This document shows, in pieces, positions 45,756-54,627 of a DNA stretch of 64,000 nucleotides (positions are counted from its first letter, which is position 1; each line of letters begins with the position of its first letter). Source of the stretch: Ruegeria pomeroyi (GTDB lineage: Bacteria; Pseudomonadota; Alphaproteobacteria; Rhodobacterales; Rhodobacteraceae); NCBI RefSeq assembly GCF_021405525.1, contig NZ_JAGQAG010000001.1, positions 62,001 through 126,000 on the forward strand, written 5' to 3'. The notes beneath the pieces were generated by a model that had not been told where the DNA came from, did not search any database, and saw only the letters and a list, made by a program, of their open reading frames with translations. The position numbers and the translations under genes were made by a program.

Positions 45756-47252
45756 TCAAAGACTCTCCAGAAACCGGATCAGGGCGGCGCGGTCCTCGGG
45801 CGTCAGGTCGATCACGCGCTCGCGCTGCGCCGCCGCCTCGCCCCCGTGCCAAAGCACCGCCTCTAGCAATGTGCGCGCGCGACCGTCATGCAGGAAACGC
45901 GCCTGCCCGCTGACCTGTTCGGTCAGGCCGATCCCCCAGAGCGGCGCCGTGCGCCATTCGCGCCCGGTGGCCACGCCACGCGGCAACCCGTCAGCCAACC
46001 CATCGCCCATGTCATGCAGCAACAGATCGGTATAGGGCCAGATCAGCTGAAAGCTTTGCTCGGGCCGATCGCTCAGCCGGGCAGTCACATGTTTGGGCAC
46101 ATGGCAGGCCGGGCAGCCGATGCTGTAGAACACCCGCTTGCCCCGCAACACGTCGGGGTCATCCACATCCCGCCGCGCCGGAACCGCAAGGTTGCGGCTG
46201 TAAAACGCAGTCAGCGCCAGCGCCGGGCCGTCGATCTCGGTCCCGCGCGGATCGCCATTGCCATGAGGAGCATTCCGGCATTCCACCTGCAACGCGGTGC
46301 AGTCGCCCCACGGCGCGGGCAGCAGTGGCGAAGAAATACCGATATCCGTGGCAAAGGCCGCTGCCGTCTGGTCAAGGACCGTGACCGCGCCCGCCTTCCA
46401 CCCGAACCGGCCCAGCGCCTCCTGCCCGGTCTCCAGATCAGCTACCCGGTTGGGTCGCCCCGATATGCCGTCGCCATCCCGGTCGTCCGCATCGGCATAT
46501 GCCAATATCTCCGTCTCGGGGATCGCCTCGAGCAGGCCCAGCCCGATCATCTGAGGCGCAAGCCGGACGCTAAGTGCGCTATCAGGGTGCAGCGCCCCCT
46601 GCATGGCGTCCAATCGATAATCGGGTCTGTGCAAGACCGCCACTTCGCCGCCATTCAGAGCCACCTCTGTCTCGGTATATGTCATCCTGACGCTTGCCTC
46701 GGGCCGCAAGCCGGGAACGGCACTGTCCTGTATCTGAAGACCGAACAGCGGATCGGGCAACACCCCGTCGTCCCGGACCCTGCCCACCCGCAATACCAGC
46801 CCCGGTCCGCCCGAAACCTGGCCGCGCCCGTCACGGATATGGCAGGCCTGACAGCTGCGCGCGTTGTAAAGCGGCCCCAGCCCGTCGGACGCTTTGGTCG
46901 AGGCGGGAGAGGCCACCCAAAGCTTGTCGAACAGGGCCTGGCCAAGGTGAAAATCAAGCTCTCGCTCGAAACTCATATTGGCCGAAGGGCGCGAGAACGC
47001 CTCGCGCCCGAGATCCCCAGAGACGGTAGCCGCCCCACCGGGCAACTGCTCGAATGCTTCCGCCGCTGTAAACCCGGTTGTCGGGGCGGTGACCGCCTCG
47101 ATCCGCCTGCGTTCGGATTCTGAACGGGTCTGGCCCTCGGCCACCGGAGCGAGCAAGGCAAACGCCATCGTGAGCGGCAAGACAAGAGGACCCCGGCATC
47201 GGGAGGGGATCACCCGGCACATCTTGACGATATGAGGTCCTCTTCCACTCAT
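45756..47252 (-). CDS. Di-heme thiol oxidoreductase (DUF1111 family)
   Basis: A 498-residue periplasmic c-type cytochrome. Two heme-binding motifs are visible: CQACH (near residue 135) and CPACH (near 375). Sequence around SFERELDFHLGQALFDK and FLHDGRARTLLEAVLWHGGEA is typical of DUF1111 proteins, some of which are called thiol oxidoreductases. The start at 47252 overlaps the upstream stop (ATGA); an ATG at 47222 would also give a signal peptide. It probably handles the redox state of iron in this operon (inference). Confidence 0.87.
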   Translation of the reverse strand: MSGRGPHIVKMCRVIPSRCRGPLVLPLTMAFALLAPVAEGQTRSESERRRIEAVTAPTTGFTAAEAFEQLPGGAATVSGDLGREAFSRPSANMSFERELDFHLGQALFDKLWVASPASTKASDGLGPLYNARSCQACHIRDGRGQVSGGPGLVLRVGRVRDDGVLPDPLFGLQIQDSAVPGLRPEASVRMTYTETEVALNGGEVAVLHRPDYRLDAMQGALHPDSALSVRLAPQMIGLGLLEAIPETEILAYADADDRDGDGISGRPNRVADLETGQEALGRFGWKAGAVTVLDQTAAAFATDIGISSPLLPAPWGDCTALQVECRNAPHGNGDPRGTEIDGPALALTAFYSRNLAVPARRDVDDPDVLRGKRVFYSIGCPACHVPKHVTARLSDRPEQSFQLIWPYTDLLLHDMGDGLADGLPRGVATGREWRTAPLWGIGLTEQVSGQARFLHDGRARTLLEAVLWHGGEAAAQRERVIDLTPEDRAALIRFLESL

Positions 47253-48268
47253 ACACCCAACGCGATCTCGAAGTTCACGCCAAACACATGATCCACTGCT
47301 CCTGCCTCTTCGATCCGCGCCAATGCAGCACCGACAAGGTAGCGTTCACCAAACTCGTATTCGGCGCCGACCGAGAAGAGTTCGGTCCGACCGGTGCTGT
47401 CGATATCACGCCGGGCATAGGTGCCCGACAGGGTGACGTCGCCCAGCGTATAGGCAGCGTTGAGCGTGGCATAGGTGGCATCGTCGGCGGTGCCGCCATA
47501 GCCGCTGAAACTGGCCACTTCGGCAAACAGGTCGAGCGGCATGTTATGAAACGAATGAAATACACTGGCCACCACGCCGTTTTCGGATTTCACGTCACCA
47601 GCGCCCCGGCTGAGATGGCGCACACCCAGTCGCAGCTCGGTCTCGCCAAAGGATTTGATCCAGGTGAGCGCACCGTTATCGAGCCGCCCGGTATTGCCCG
47701 CGCCACCCGCCGCACTGGTGTTGCGACCCCGGCGGAACCCGGCAGACCGGCTGAGCGCGGTGTCATCGGCATAGAACAGACCCGCATGCAGCATTCCCGC
47801 GGATCCGAGATCAACGGCGACCAGAGCACCCAGCTGCTCGGTCAACTCATAGTCCTCGGCCAGATCGGCGGCAAAGAACCCCGCCGTCTGATCCCAGCCG
47901 ATGCCGAAAACAGGCGAGACCTTGCCCAGTTGGAAGCTGGCCGCGCCGGTGTCGAACTGCACGCCCAGTTCTTTGATATAGAGACCCCAGTCGGTGAAAT
48001 ACCGGTCACCCGGAACCGGGTCATTCAGACTCTCCCCCGTCAGCGCGGCAAAGACGCTGATGGTGTCGTTGAACCGATAGGCGCCCGACAGGTCCAGCGT
48101 GCCGGTGGCGGCACCGAATTCATTGCCCGGCGTGTCCGATTTGAAAATGCGGGCATATTCCAGCTCCAGTGAGCCTTCCCAGGTGAAGCCAGGCGCCTCT
48201 TGCGCCTGCGTTGCTCCCGCAAAAAGCACGGCGACGCCGATCAGCGCCGCAAGATGTTTGTAAGTCAT
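47249..48268 (-). CDS. Outer-membrane beta-barrel protein
   Basis: A 339-residue protein. Signal peptide MTYKHLAALIGVAVLFAGATQAQ, then repeated amphipathic strands (alternating hydrophobic and polar, many Gly/Tyr/Asp turns) and a C-terminal aliphatic/aromatic end HVFGVNFEIALGV. This is a porin-like barrel. The family cannot be named exactly. Position between imelysin and di-heme genes suggests a pore for iron or an iron complex. The ATG at 48268 begins the signal peptide. Confidence 0.75.
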   Translation of the reverse strand: MTYKHLAALIGVAVLFAGATQAQEAPGFTWEGSLELEYARIFKSDTPGNEFGAATGTLDLSGAYRFNDTISVFAALTGESLNDPVPGDRYFTDWGLYIKELGVQFDTGAASFQLGKVSPVFGIGWDQTAGFFAADLAEDYELTEQLGALVAVDLGSAGMLHAGLFYADDTALSRSAGFRRGRNTSAAGGAGNTGRLDNGALTWIKSFGETELRLGVRHLSRGAGDVKSENGVVASVFHSFHNMPLDLFAEVASFSGYGGTADDATYATLNAAYTLGDVTLSGTYARRDIDSTGRTELFSVGAEYEFGERYLVGAALARIEEAGAVDHVFGVNFEIALGV

Positions 48269-48331
48269 GATGCTACTTTCTTGGATGAGCAGCTTGGCGG
48301 GCATGTGTCGCTTGCTGTGCTGAGGATGGGG

Positions 48332-49594
48332 TTAGTGAAACACAGCGCCGGGGTTGTCGAGTGACTCCGAGCCTTCGAAGGCGATATCGTCGAGGCCCAG
48401 CACCGGGAACAGGCGCTGGAACGAACGGGCCTGTTCGATCAGCCCGTCGACGCCCGCCATGATCAGCGCCTCGCCCTCGGCATTGCCGCGCGCCAGCATC
48501 TGGTCATAGGCGAACCCGCCCTCGGCGGCGTTGCGGATGGCGCCCAGCGCCTCCATCGTGATGTCGAGCCTGTCCTTGACCTCGGCATCCAGCGCCGGGT
48601 CGGCATCGGCCACCAGATCGGACAGCGAGGCGCCTGAGATCACCGTGCCGTCAACACGGGTATAGCTGCCGAGATAGACGTTCCGGATACCCAGGCCATC
48701 GAAATAGTGACTGTTATGCGTGTTATCCGAGAAACAGTCGTGCTCTTCTTCGGGATCGTTCAGCAACAGGCCCAGCCGCATACGTTCGCCCGCCTGTTCA
48801 CCATAGCTGAGACTGCCCATGCCGGTCAGCATCGCCACCAGCCCGGCTGTTTCATCCGCCAGGACGGACGCACGTGCATCGCCGCCTTGGGCCCATTGCG
48901 CGGCCATCCATTCCAGATCCGAGACCAGCAGGTCGGTGGCCGCCTGCAAATAGGCGCCACGCCGGTCGCAGTTGCCACCGGTGCAATCGGTGCCGGCCGC
49001 GTAGTCTGTCCAGGGCCGGTTGCCCGCGCCCGGGCCGGTGCCATTCAGGTCCTGACCCCAGAGCAGAAACTCGATAGCGTGATAACCGGTGGCCACATTG
49101 GCCTCGACACCGTCCGCCTCGTGCAGGGTGCCCGAGAGAAGCTCGGGCGTGATCTGGTGGGCGTCGATGGGTATGCCTGACAGATGGAACACGGGCGTAG
49201 CGATCACGTTCAACGCAGCATAGCCGTTTTCATCGGTCGCGCCGGGGTAAGAGGCGTCGACATAGTCGATCAGACCCTCGTCCAGAGGCCATGCATTCAC
49301 CTTGCCCTCCCAATCGTCGACGATGGCATTTCCGAATCGATAGACCTCGGTCTGCTGATAGGGGTCGCGGGCAGCAAGCCAGGCCTGTTTCGCGGCCTGT
49401 AGTGTCTGGGCCGACGGGTCGGCGATCAACGCATCGACAGCGGCCTGCAGCGCGCGGGCGGTGGTCAGGCTGTCTTGATACTTGGCCTCGGCGATATCGG
49501 CATAAGTGGTCAGAACGGCGGATCGGTCGGCCGCCCAAACAGGCGCGGAACACGAGAGAGCCAGCGCCGTAGCGGCGAGCACGCGGGTTTTCAT
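48332..49594 (-). CDS. Imelysin-family iron-regulated periplasmic protein
   Basis: A 420-residue protein with a signal peptide (MKTRVLAATALALSCSAPVWA) and the imelysin motif GYHAIEFLLWGQD (Gly170, His172, Glu175), plus DWEGKVNAWPLDEGLIDYVD, typical of IrpA-like proteins. Such proteins are induced by iron limitation in many bacteria and are thought to bind iron in the periplasm. First gene of the five-gene operon, 68 bp after the iron-box-like palindrome. AAGGA lies before the ATG. Confidence 0.9.
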   Translation of the reverse strand: MKTRVLAATALALSCSAPVWAADRSAVLTTYADIAEAKYQDSLTTARALQAAVDALIADPSAQTLQAAKQAWLAARDPYQQTEVYRFGNAIVDDWEGKVNAWPLDEGLIDYVDASYPGATDENGYAALNVIATPVFHLSGIPIDAHQITPELLSGTLHEADGVEANVATGYHAIEFLLWGQDLNGTGPGAGNRPWTDYAAGTDCTGGNCDRRGAYLQAATDLLVSDLEWMAAQWAQGGDARASVLADETAGLVAMLTGMGSLSYGEQAGERMRLGLLLNDPEEEHDCFSDNTHNSHYFDGLGIRNVYLGSYTRVDGTVISGASLSDLVADADPALDAEVKDRLDITMEALGAIRNAAEGGFAYDQMLARGNAEGEALIMAGVDGLIEQARSFQRLFPVLGLDDIAFEGSESLDNPGAVFH

Positions 49595-49661
49595 GGCGAA
49601 TATCCTTGGGATGTTGTCAGGCGCGGCTGGATCCGGCCATACGGCCAATCTGGCTTCGCTT

Positions 49662-49686
49662 TTATCTGACTAAATCTGTCAGATAA
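49662..49686. promoter_or_regulatory. Iron-responsive box-like palindrome upstream of imelysin operon
   Basis: A perfect 9-bp inverted repeat, TTATCTGAC and GTCAGATAA, flanks the 7-nt spacer TAAATCT. The core TGA-N9-TCA fits the pattern reported for the Rhodobacterales iron-rhodo-box. It lies 68 bp before the imelysin ATG. The bound regulator is not in this window. Confidence 0.65.
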
Positions 49687-49707
49687 GTCAACACCCCTGT
49701 CCGCCGG

Positions 49708-50037
49708 TCACTTGTTGCGGTCGATCCAGGCCGACATTGCCGCCTTGTCATGAAAGCATTCCGGCGGCACCGCACGGCGTTTGGCCCGCGCGATCCGCTC
49801 GGCATAGGCGACCTGCTTGCCCGACGGATACCTGTCAAACCGAGAGGTCTCGGGCGCGCGATGGGCCGAGATCCAGGCCGACAACATGCGCCGGTCGCGC
49901 TGCGCCTCAACCGGGATGTCGAGCGAGGTGCGAGCAGCGATTGAGCGCGCAAAGCGCAACTGCTTCTCGGTCACCGGCAGCAGGTGATAATCGTTGCTGG
50001 GCCCCATCTGGGGCATGGCGTCGTAATGCTGAGTCAT
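49708..50037 (-). CDS. Small protein of two tandem repeats, probably SOS-regulated
   Basis: A 109-residue hypothetical protein made of two similar 36-residue units (about 23-58 and 72-107). Both share KQxxxAxxIA, then P-x-E, a D, and end MLSAWI or MSAWI. PTEKQ-like units of this kind also occur, from memory, in tails of topoisomerase III and primase-like proteins, so a DNA-related role is possible but unproven. No signal peptide or membrane segment. ATG at 50037 has GGAGGG 8 nt upstream. Three GAAC boxes with 7-nt spacing lie 25-50 bp upstream, matching the alphaproteobacterial LexA site. Confidence 0.8.
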   Translation of the reverse strand: MTQHYDAMPQMGPSNDYHLLPVTEKQLRFARSIAARTSLDIPVEAQRDRRMLSAWISAHRAPETSRFDRYPSGKQVAYAERIARAKRRAVPPECFHDKAAMSAWIDRNK

Positions 50038-50061
50038 GGCATCCACCCTCCACGTTCCTTG

Positions 50062-50087
50062 GAACTAACATAGAACATTTAGAGAAC
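50062..50087 (-). promoter_or_regulatory. LexA (SOS) box, tandem GTTC-N7-GTTC-N7-GTTC
   Basis: On the plus strand GAAC at 50062, 50073 and 50084, each pair separated by exactly 7 nt (TAACATA and ATTTAGA), equal to three GTTC half sites on the minus strand. Two overlapping sites of the alphaproteobacterial LexA consensus GTTC-N7-GTTC. They start 25 bp upstream of the small gene at 50037 and over 130 bp from betB. Confidence 0.75.
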
Positions 50088-50141
50088 ATTTTCAACTCTA
50101 CCCATCTTTTCCACAGCTCCGTTCGTCTGAATCTTTTTTTA

Positions 50142-50157
50142 TTGACTGGCCAATCAA
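50142..50157. promoter_or_regulatory. Palindrome-like motif upstream of betB
   Basis: TTGACTGGCCAATCAA, 63 bp before the betB ATG, just after a T-run. Its ends (TTGA/TCAA) and GGCC centre make it semi-palindromic. The complement contains TGATTGGCCAG, close to the motif at 33965. BetI-like control is plausible for a betaine aldehyde dehydrogenase gene but no betI is present here. Confidence 0.45.
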
Positions 50158-50220
50158 ACAACTCGTAGAAGATCCGCGACGACTCCCCAACATCTCCGGC
50201 ACCGCATCAAAGGACGCATC

Positions 50221-51675
50221 ATGAAGTTCCAGCCTCAAGCGAGCCATTTCATCAATGGCGCCTATGTCGAGGACACGGCGGGCGCCGTGATCGACGTGAT
50301 CTATCCGGCCACCGGCGAAGTGATTGCCCGGCTGCATTCGGCCACGCCTGCGATCATCGATCAGGCGCTTGAGGCCGCGCGACAGGCGCAGGCGCAATGG
50401 TCTGCAATGACCGGAACCGAGCGCGGGCGCATCCTGCGCCGTGCCGCCGATATCATGCGGGACCGCAACCATGATCTGTCGGTGATCGAGACCCATGACA
50501 CCGGCAAACCCATTCAGGAAACCACCGTGGCCGATGCCACCTCGGGCGCCGATGCACTGGAGTATTTCGGTGGGCTGGCCGGCTCGCTGACCGGCGAGCA
50601 TATCCCGCTGGGTGGCGGTGATTTCGCCTATACCATCCGCGAGCCGCTGGGCGTCTGCGTCGGTATCGGAGCCTGGAACTATCCCACCCAGATCGCCTGC
50701 TGGAAGGGTGCGCCCGCGCTGGCCTGCGGCAATACGATGGTTTTCAAGCCATCGGAAACCACCCCTCTTTCTGCCCTGAAGGTCGCCGAAATCCTGGTCG
50801 AAGCCGGGGCCCCCAAGGGTATTTATAACGTCGTTCAGGGCTATGGTGATGTCGGCGCGTCCCTGGTCACCGATCCGCGCGTGGCCAAGGTGTCGCTGAC
50901 CGGTTCGGTCCCGACCGGGCGCCGGGTCTATGCCGCCGCCGCCGAAAGCATCAAACACGTGACGATGGAGCTGGGCGGCAAGTCGCCGCTGGTCGTGTTC
51001 GATGACGCCGATCTTGAAAACGCGGTCTCGGGCGCGATTCTGGGCAACTTCTATTCCTCTGGCCAGGTCTGCTCGAACGGGACCCGCGTCTTTGTGCAGA
51101 AGGGCATCAAGGAGGCGTTCCTGTCCCGCCTGTCCGAGCGTCTGGCAACCGCGGTGATCGGCGACCCGATGGACCCGGCCACCAATTTCGGCCCCATGGT
51201 CAGCGAGGCCCAGATGAACATCGTCCTGGGATATGTCGAAAAGGGCAAAGCCGAGGGCGCGCGACTGGTTCATGGCGGCACCCGGCTGGCGCGCGATGGG
51301 TTCTACATTGAGCCTGCGGTGTTTGCGGATGTGACCGATGACATGACCATCGCCCGCGAAGAAATCTTTGGCCCGGTCATGTCGGTGCTCGACTTCGACA
51401 CCGAAGAAGAGGTGCTGGCGCGCGCCAATGCGACCGAGTTTGGCCTCGCCGCCGGTGTCTTTACCCGTGACATCACCCGTGCGCACCGGATGGTGGCCGG
51501 GTTCGAGGCCGGCACCTGCTATATCAACACCTATAATCTGGCCCCGGTCGAGGCGCCCTTTGGCGGTTCGAAACAGTCGGGCGTGGGGCGCGAAAACTCG
51601 AAACTGGCGATCAACCACTTCTCGGAAATGAAGACGGTGTTTGTCTCGATGAACGATCTCCAGGCGCCATATTGA
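50221..51675 (+). CDS. betB: Betaine-aldehyde dehydrogenase
   Basis: A 484-residue ALDH, the best match for BetB: start [69 protein letters not shown] (Glu base), the catalytic Cys in [14 protein letters not shown], and [30 protein letters not shown] is characteristic of BetB. It oxidises betaine aldehyde to glycine betaine in choline use and osmoprotection. The usual betI, betA and betC partners are absent from this window. RBS AAAGGACGC. Confidence 0.92.
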   Translation: MKFQPQASHFINGAYVEDTAGAVIDVIYPATGEVIARLHSATPAIIDQALEAARQAQAQWSAMTGTERGRILRRAADIMRDRNHDLSVIETHDTGKPIQETTVADATSGADALEYFGGLAGSLTGEHIPLGGGDFAYTIREPLGVCVGIGAWNYPTQIACWKGAPALACGNTMVFKPSETTPLSALKVAEILVEAGAPKGIYNVVQGYGDVGASLVTDPRVAKVSLTGSVPTGRRVYAAAAESIKHVTMELGGKSPLVVFDDADLENAVSGAILGNFYSSGQVCSNGTRVFVQKGIKEAFLSRLSERLATAVIGDPMDPATNFGPMVSEAQMNIVLGYVEKGKAEGARLVHGGTRLARDGFYIEPAVFADVTDDMTIAREEIFGPVMSVLDFDTEEEVLARANATEFGLAAGVFTRDITRAHRMVAGFEAGTCYINTYNLAPVEAPFGGSKQSGVGRENSKLAINHFSEMKTVFVSMNDLQAPY

Positions 51676-51740
51676 ACGCGGCGAGCGCACAAATCCCTCT
51701 TTGCCCCAGCGCCAACCGCAAGGGCAGGAGCCTCCGGCGG

Positions 51741-51800
51741 GAGTATTTTGAACCAGAAAGAAGCCCAAGCGCTGGTGCTTCTTTCTGGTCATAAATACTC
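51741..51800. repeat. Long imperfect hairpin repeat between betB and RNase D-like gene
   Basis: A 13-bp perfect stem (ACCAGAAAGAAGC, 51752-51764, with GCTTCTTTCTGGT, 51777-51789) is enclosed by an 8-bp outer stem GAGTATTT / AAATACTC (51741-51748 / 51793-51800) and preceded by CCTCCGGCGGG. It looks like a dispersed intergenic repeat and could also end transcription in both directions. The rest of 51676-51940 holds no gene. Confidence 0.65.
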
Positions 51801-51940
51801 ATTCCCAACGCGCGGCATGTGGTCCGCCGCAAGAAATGTCCGACCAACAAGACCTTGGAAGCGACCTGACCCGCACCCACAGTTGAGTTCGGCGCCCAAA
51901 GCGCCTATTTCGGGGCCGGTACGGCGCAAAGGACTTTTCC

Positions 51941-52555
51941 GTGGTAAATCACCTCTACAAGAACGACCTGCCCGACGGGCTGGATCTGGGCCCCGTGGTG
52001 GCCATCGACTGCGAGACCATGGGGCTGAACCCCCATCGCGACCGTCTTTGTGTGATCCAGATGTCGGGCGGCGACGGAAATGCCCATATCGTACAGGTGG
52101 AAAAGGGCCAGACCGCCGCGCCCAACCTGTGCGCGATGCTGGAAAACCCCGATGTGCTGAAGCTCTTTCATTTCGGCCGTTTCGACATTGCCGCGCTCTA
52201 TCACGCGTTTGGTGCCCTGACCGCGCCTGTCTATTGCACCAAGATCGCCAGCCGCCTGGTGCGTACCTATACCGACCGGCATGGCCTCAAGAACCTGTGC
52301 CAGGAACTGCTCGGGGTCGATATCTCGAAACAGCAGCAGATGAGCGACTGGGGCGCCGAGACGCTGACCGAGGCGCAGCTGGACTATGCCGCCTCCGATG
52401 TGCTCTATCTGCACCGCCTGCGCGAGGCGCTGGATGGTCGGCTGGCGCGCGAAGGCCGCGCCGATCTGGCACAATCCTGCTTCGATTTCCTGCCCACACG
52501 GGCCCGGCTCGACCTTGTGGGCTGGCCCGAAACCGATATCTTTGCCCACTCATGA
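51941..52555 (+). CDS. Ribonuclease D-like 3'-5' exonuclease (short form)
   Basis: A 204-residue DEDDy exonuclease. The three exonuclease motifs are VVAIDCETMGL (Asp, Glu), FHFGRFDIAAL (Asp) and LDYAASDVLYLH (Tyr, Asp). It lacks the HRDC domains of full RNase D, a common short form in alphaproteobacteria. It probably trims RNA 3' ends. The start is GTG with AAAGGAC upstream. Its stop overlaps the kdsD ATG (ATGA), so it leads the LPS-export operon. Confidence 0.87.
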   Translation: MVNHLYKNDLPDGLDLGPVVAIDCETMGLNPHRDRLCVIQMSGGDGNAHIVQVEKGQTAAPNLCAMLENPDVLKLFHFGRFDIAALYHAFGALTAPVYCTKIASRLVRTYTDRHGLKNLCQELLGVDISKQQQMSDWGAETLTEAQLDYAASDVLYLHRLREALDGRLAREGRADLAQSCFDFLPTRARLDLVGWPETDIFAHS

Positions 52556-53520
52556 CCGATCGCAGTTCTTTCATCGATACCGCGCGCCAGGTGGTGCTGG
52601 ACGAGGCCCGGGCGCTTGATGCGCTATCCGAGAGCCTGGGCGACGGTTTCGCCGAGGCGGTGGAGCTGATCCTGCGCACCAAGGGGCGCGTGATCGTTTC
52701 GGGCATCGGCAAATCGGGCCATATCGGCCACAAGATCGCCGCGACGTTGGCCAGCACCGGCACGCCCGCCTATTTCGTGCACCCGGCCGAGGCCAGCCAT
52801 GGCGATCTGGGAATGCTCTCCGGGGATGACGTGGTGCTGGCCATCTCGAACTCGGGCGAAGCGCCTGAACTGGCCAATCTGCTGGCCTTTACCCGCCGCT
52901 TCGGCATCCCGCTGATCGGCTTGTCGAGCAAACCCGAGAGCTCGCTGATGCAGCAGGCGGATGTGCACCTGCTGATCCCGGCGCTGGGTGAGGCCTGCGG
53001 GTTCGGCATGGTGCCGTCGATCTCGACCACGTTGACGCTGGCGATGGGCGACGCGCTGGCCATCGCGCTGATGAAATATCGCGATTTCCGGCCCGAGAAT
53101 TTCCGTGTCTTCCACCCCGGTGGCAAGCTGGGCGCGCGGTTGAGTCGGGTCTCGGACCTCATGCACGGCGGCGAGGCGGTGCCGCTGATCGCAGCCGACA
53201 CCCCGATGAGCGAGGCGCTGCTGGAGATCAGCCGCAAGGGATTTGGCGTGGTCGGAGTCACCGATGATGCTGGCCATCTGGCCGGTATCGTCACCGATGG
53301 CGACCTGCGCCGCCACATGTCCGGCCTGCTGGACAAGACCGCCGCCCAGGTGATGACCGCCAAACCAACCACCATCGCGCCCGATGCGCTAGCCGAGGAG
53401 GCGGTGGCCATCATGAACGCGCGCAAGATCACCTCGCTTTTCGTGGTCGACCCGGCCGAGCCGGGCGTGGCACGCGGGCTGCTGCATATCCACGACTGCC
53501 TGCGCGTCGGACTGGGCTAG
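52552..53520 (+). CDS. kdsD: Arabinose-5-phosphate isomerase
   Basis: A 322-residue KpsF/GutQ-type isomerase. SIS domain (GIGKSGHIGHKIAATLASTGTPAYFVHP, ISNSGEAPEL) followed by two CBS domains (about 205-260 and 270-322). It makes D-arabinose-5-phosphate, the first precursor of Kdo in lipid A-core synthesis. Neighbours are LPS-transport genes, consistent with this role. Confidence 0.93.
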   Translation: MTDRSSFIDTARQVVLDEARALDALSESLGDGFAEAVELILRTKGRVIVSGIGKSGHIGHKIAATLASTGTPAYFVHPAEASHGDLGMLSGDDVVLAISNSGEAPELANLLAFTRRFGIPLIGLSSKPESSLMQQADVHLLIPALGEACGFGMVPSISTTLTLAMGDALAIALMKYRDFRPENFRVFHPGGKLGARLSRVSDLMHGGEAVPLIAADTPMSEALLEISRKGFGVVGVTDDAGHLAGIVTDGDLRRHMSGLLDKTAAQVMTAKPTTIAPDALAEEAVAIMNARKITSLFVVDPAEPGVARGLLHIHDCLRVGLG

Positions 53521-53523
53521 GCG

Positions 53524-54132
53524 ATGGCGGTCGACAGCTATTCCCGGGTTGTCCAATACCTCAAGGTGCTGTTGCCGCTTACGGCACTCGGCCTGCTGTC
53601 CGCCGTGTTCCTGCTTTCCTCGCGCGGGACAGATAACGTTAGCCCGATCCCCTTTGCCGAGGATGAGATTGCCGACCGAACCCGAGGCCAGCAGGTCACT
53701 GGTCCTTTCTTTTCAGCGGTCACCCCAAAGGGCGAACAGATCCAGGTGCAGGCAACGCTGGCCCGACCGGGTGGCGATAACGCGCCCGCCGAGGCCACCG
53801 ACCTTGTCGCTGAACTGCTCTTGCTGGGGGGAAGGCGGATCCGGCTGACCTCTGATCTGGGCACCGTGCAAATGGAGAAGGATCTGGCGATCTTTACCGG
53901 AAACGTGGTGATCACCACCTCGGATGGGCTGACATTGACCACCGATCAGCTCAATGCAGGGTTGAGCGGAATATCCGGTGAAACCCCCGGCAGCGTGCGC
54001 GGAACCGGACCTATCGGAGAGTTTACAGCAGGTTCTATGCAAATGGGGGCTGAAAACGAGGGTGGCCCTATCCATATTCGTTTCAAGAATGGCGTGAAGC
54101 TGTTATATGACCCCAAAGCTGCGGAAAGATAA
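53524..54132 (+). CDS. lptC: LPS export ABC transporter periplasmic protein LptC
   Basis: A 202-residue bitopic protein: N-terminal membrane anchor (about 13-33) and a periplasmic beta-jellyroll like that of LptA ([21 protein letters not shown]). It accepts lipopolysaccharide from LptBFG and passes it to LptA. Gene order kdsD-lptC-lptA-lptB supports the call. lptF and lptG are not in the window. Confidence 0.9.
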   Translation: MAVDSYSRVVQYLKVLLPLTALGLLSAVFLLSSRGTDNVSPIPFAEDEIADRTRGQQVTGPFFSAVTPKGEQIQVQATLARPGGDNAPAEATDLVAELLLLGGRRIRLTSDLGTVQMEKDLAIFTGNVVITTSDGLTLTTDQLNAGLSGISGETPGSVRGTGPIGEFTAGSMQMGAENEGGPIHIRFKNGVKLLYDPKAAER

Positions 54133-54135
54133 CGT

Positions 54136-54627
54136 GTGATCGAAATTCGTGCATTGATCCTGGGCCTCGTCCTTGCCCTTGGTGCCGTTGCGGTGCAGGC
54201 CGAGGGCACCAAGGTTGCTTTTGGCACGGTCAAGGCCGACCCGACGCTGCCGGTCGAGGTGACCGCCGACAGTCTGGATGTGAGCCAGGAAGACGGCTCG
54301 GCCGAGTTCCAGGGCAATGTGCTGGTCTCGCAGGGCGAGATGCGACTATCGGCCAAACGCGTTCTTGTCATCTACAATCAACAGGCCTCGGGGATCGAGC
54401 GGCTGGAGGCAACCGGCGACGTTGTGCTGGTCAGCGGCCCCGACGCCGCCCAGGCCCAGCGCGCCGATTACACCATCGGTACCGGTGTCATCGTGATGAC
54501 AGGCGATGTCTTGCTGACCCAGGGCAAGAATGCGCTGAGTTCGGGCAAGATGACCGTCAACCTGACCTCGGGCACCGCCCAGATGGTCGGGCGCGTGAAA
54601 ACCATCCTCAACTCGGACGGCGACTGA
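54136..54627 (+). CDS. lptA: LPS transport periplasmic protein LptA
   Basis: A 163-residue exported protein. Signal peptide ends at VAVQA-EGT; OstA-like jellyroll with [37 protein letters not shown] in outline. LptA oligomers bridge inner and outer membrane. It starts at GTG 54136, 3 bp after the lptC stop; its TGA overlaps the lptB ATG by 1 nt (TGATG). Confidence 0.92.
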   Translation: MIEIRALILGLVLALGAVAVQAEGTKVAFGTVKADPTLPVEVTADSLDVSQEDGSAEFQGNVLVSQGEMRLSAKRVLVIYNQQASGIERLEATGDVVLVSGPDAAQAQRADYTIGTGVIVMTGDVLLTQGKNALSSGKMTVNLTSGTAQMVGRVKTILNSDGD

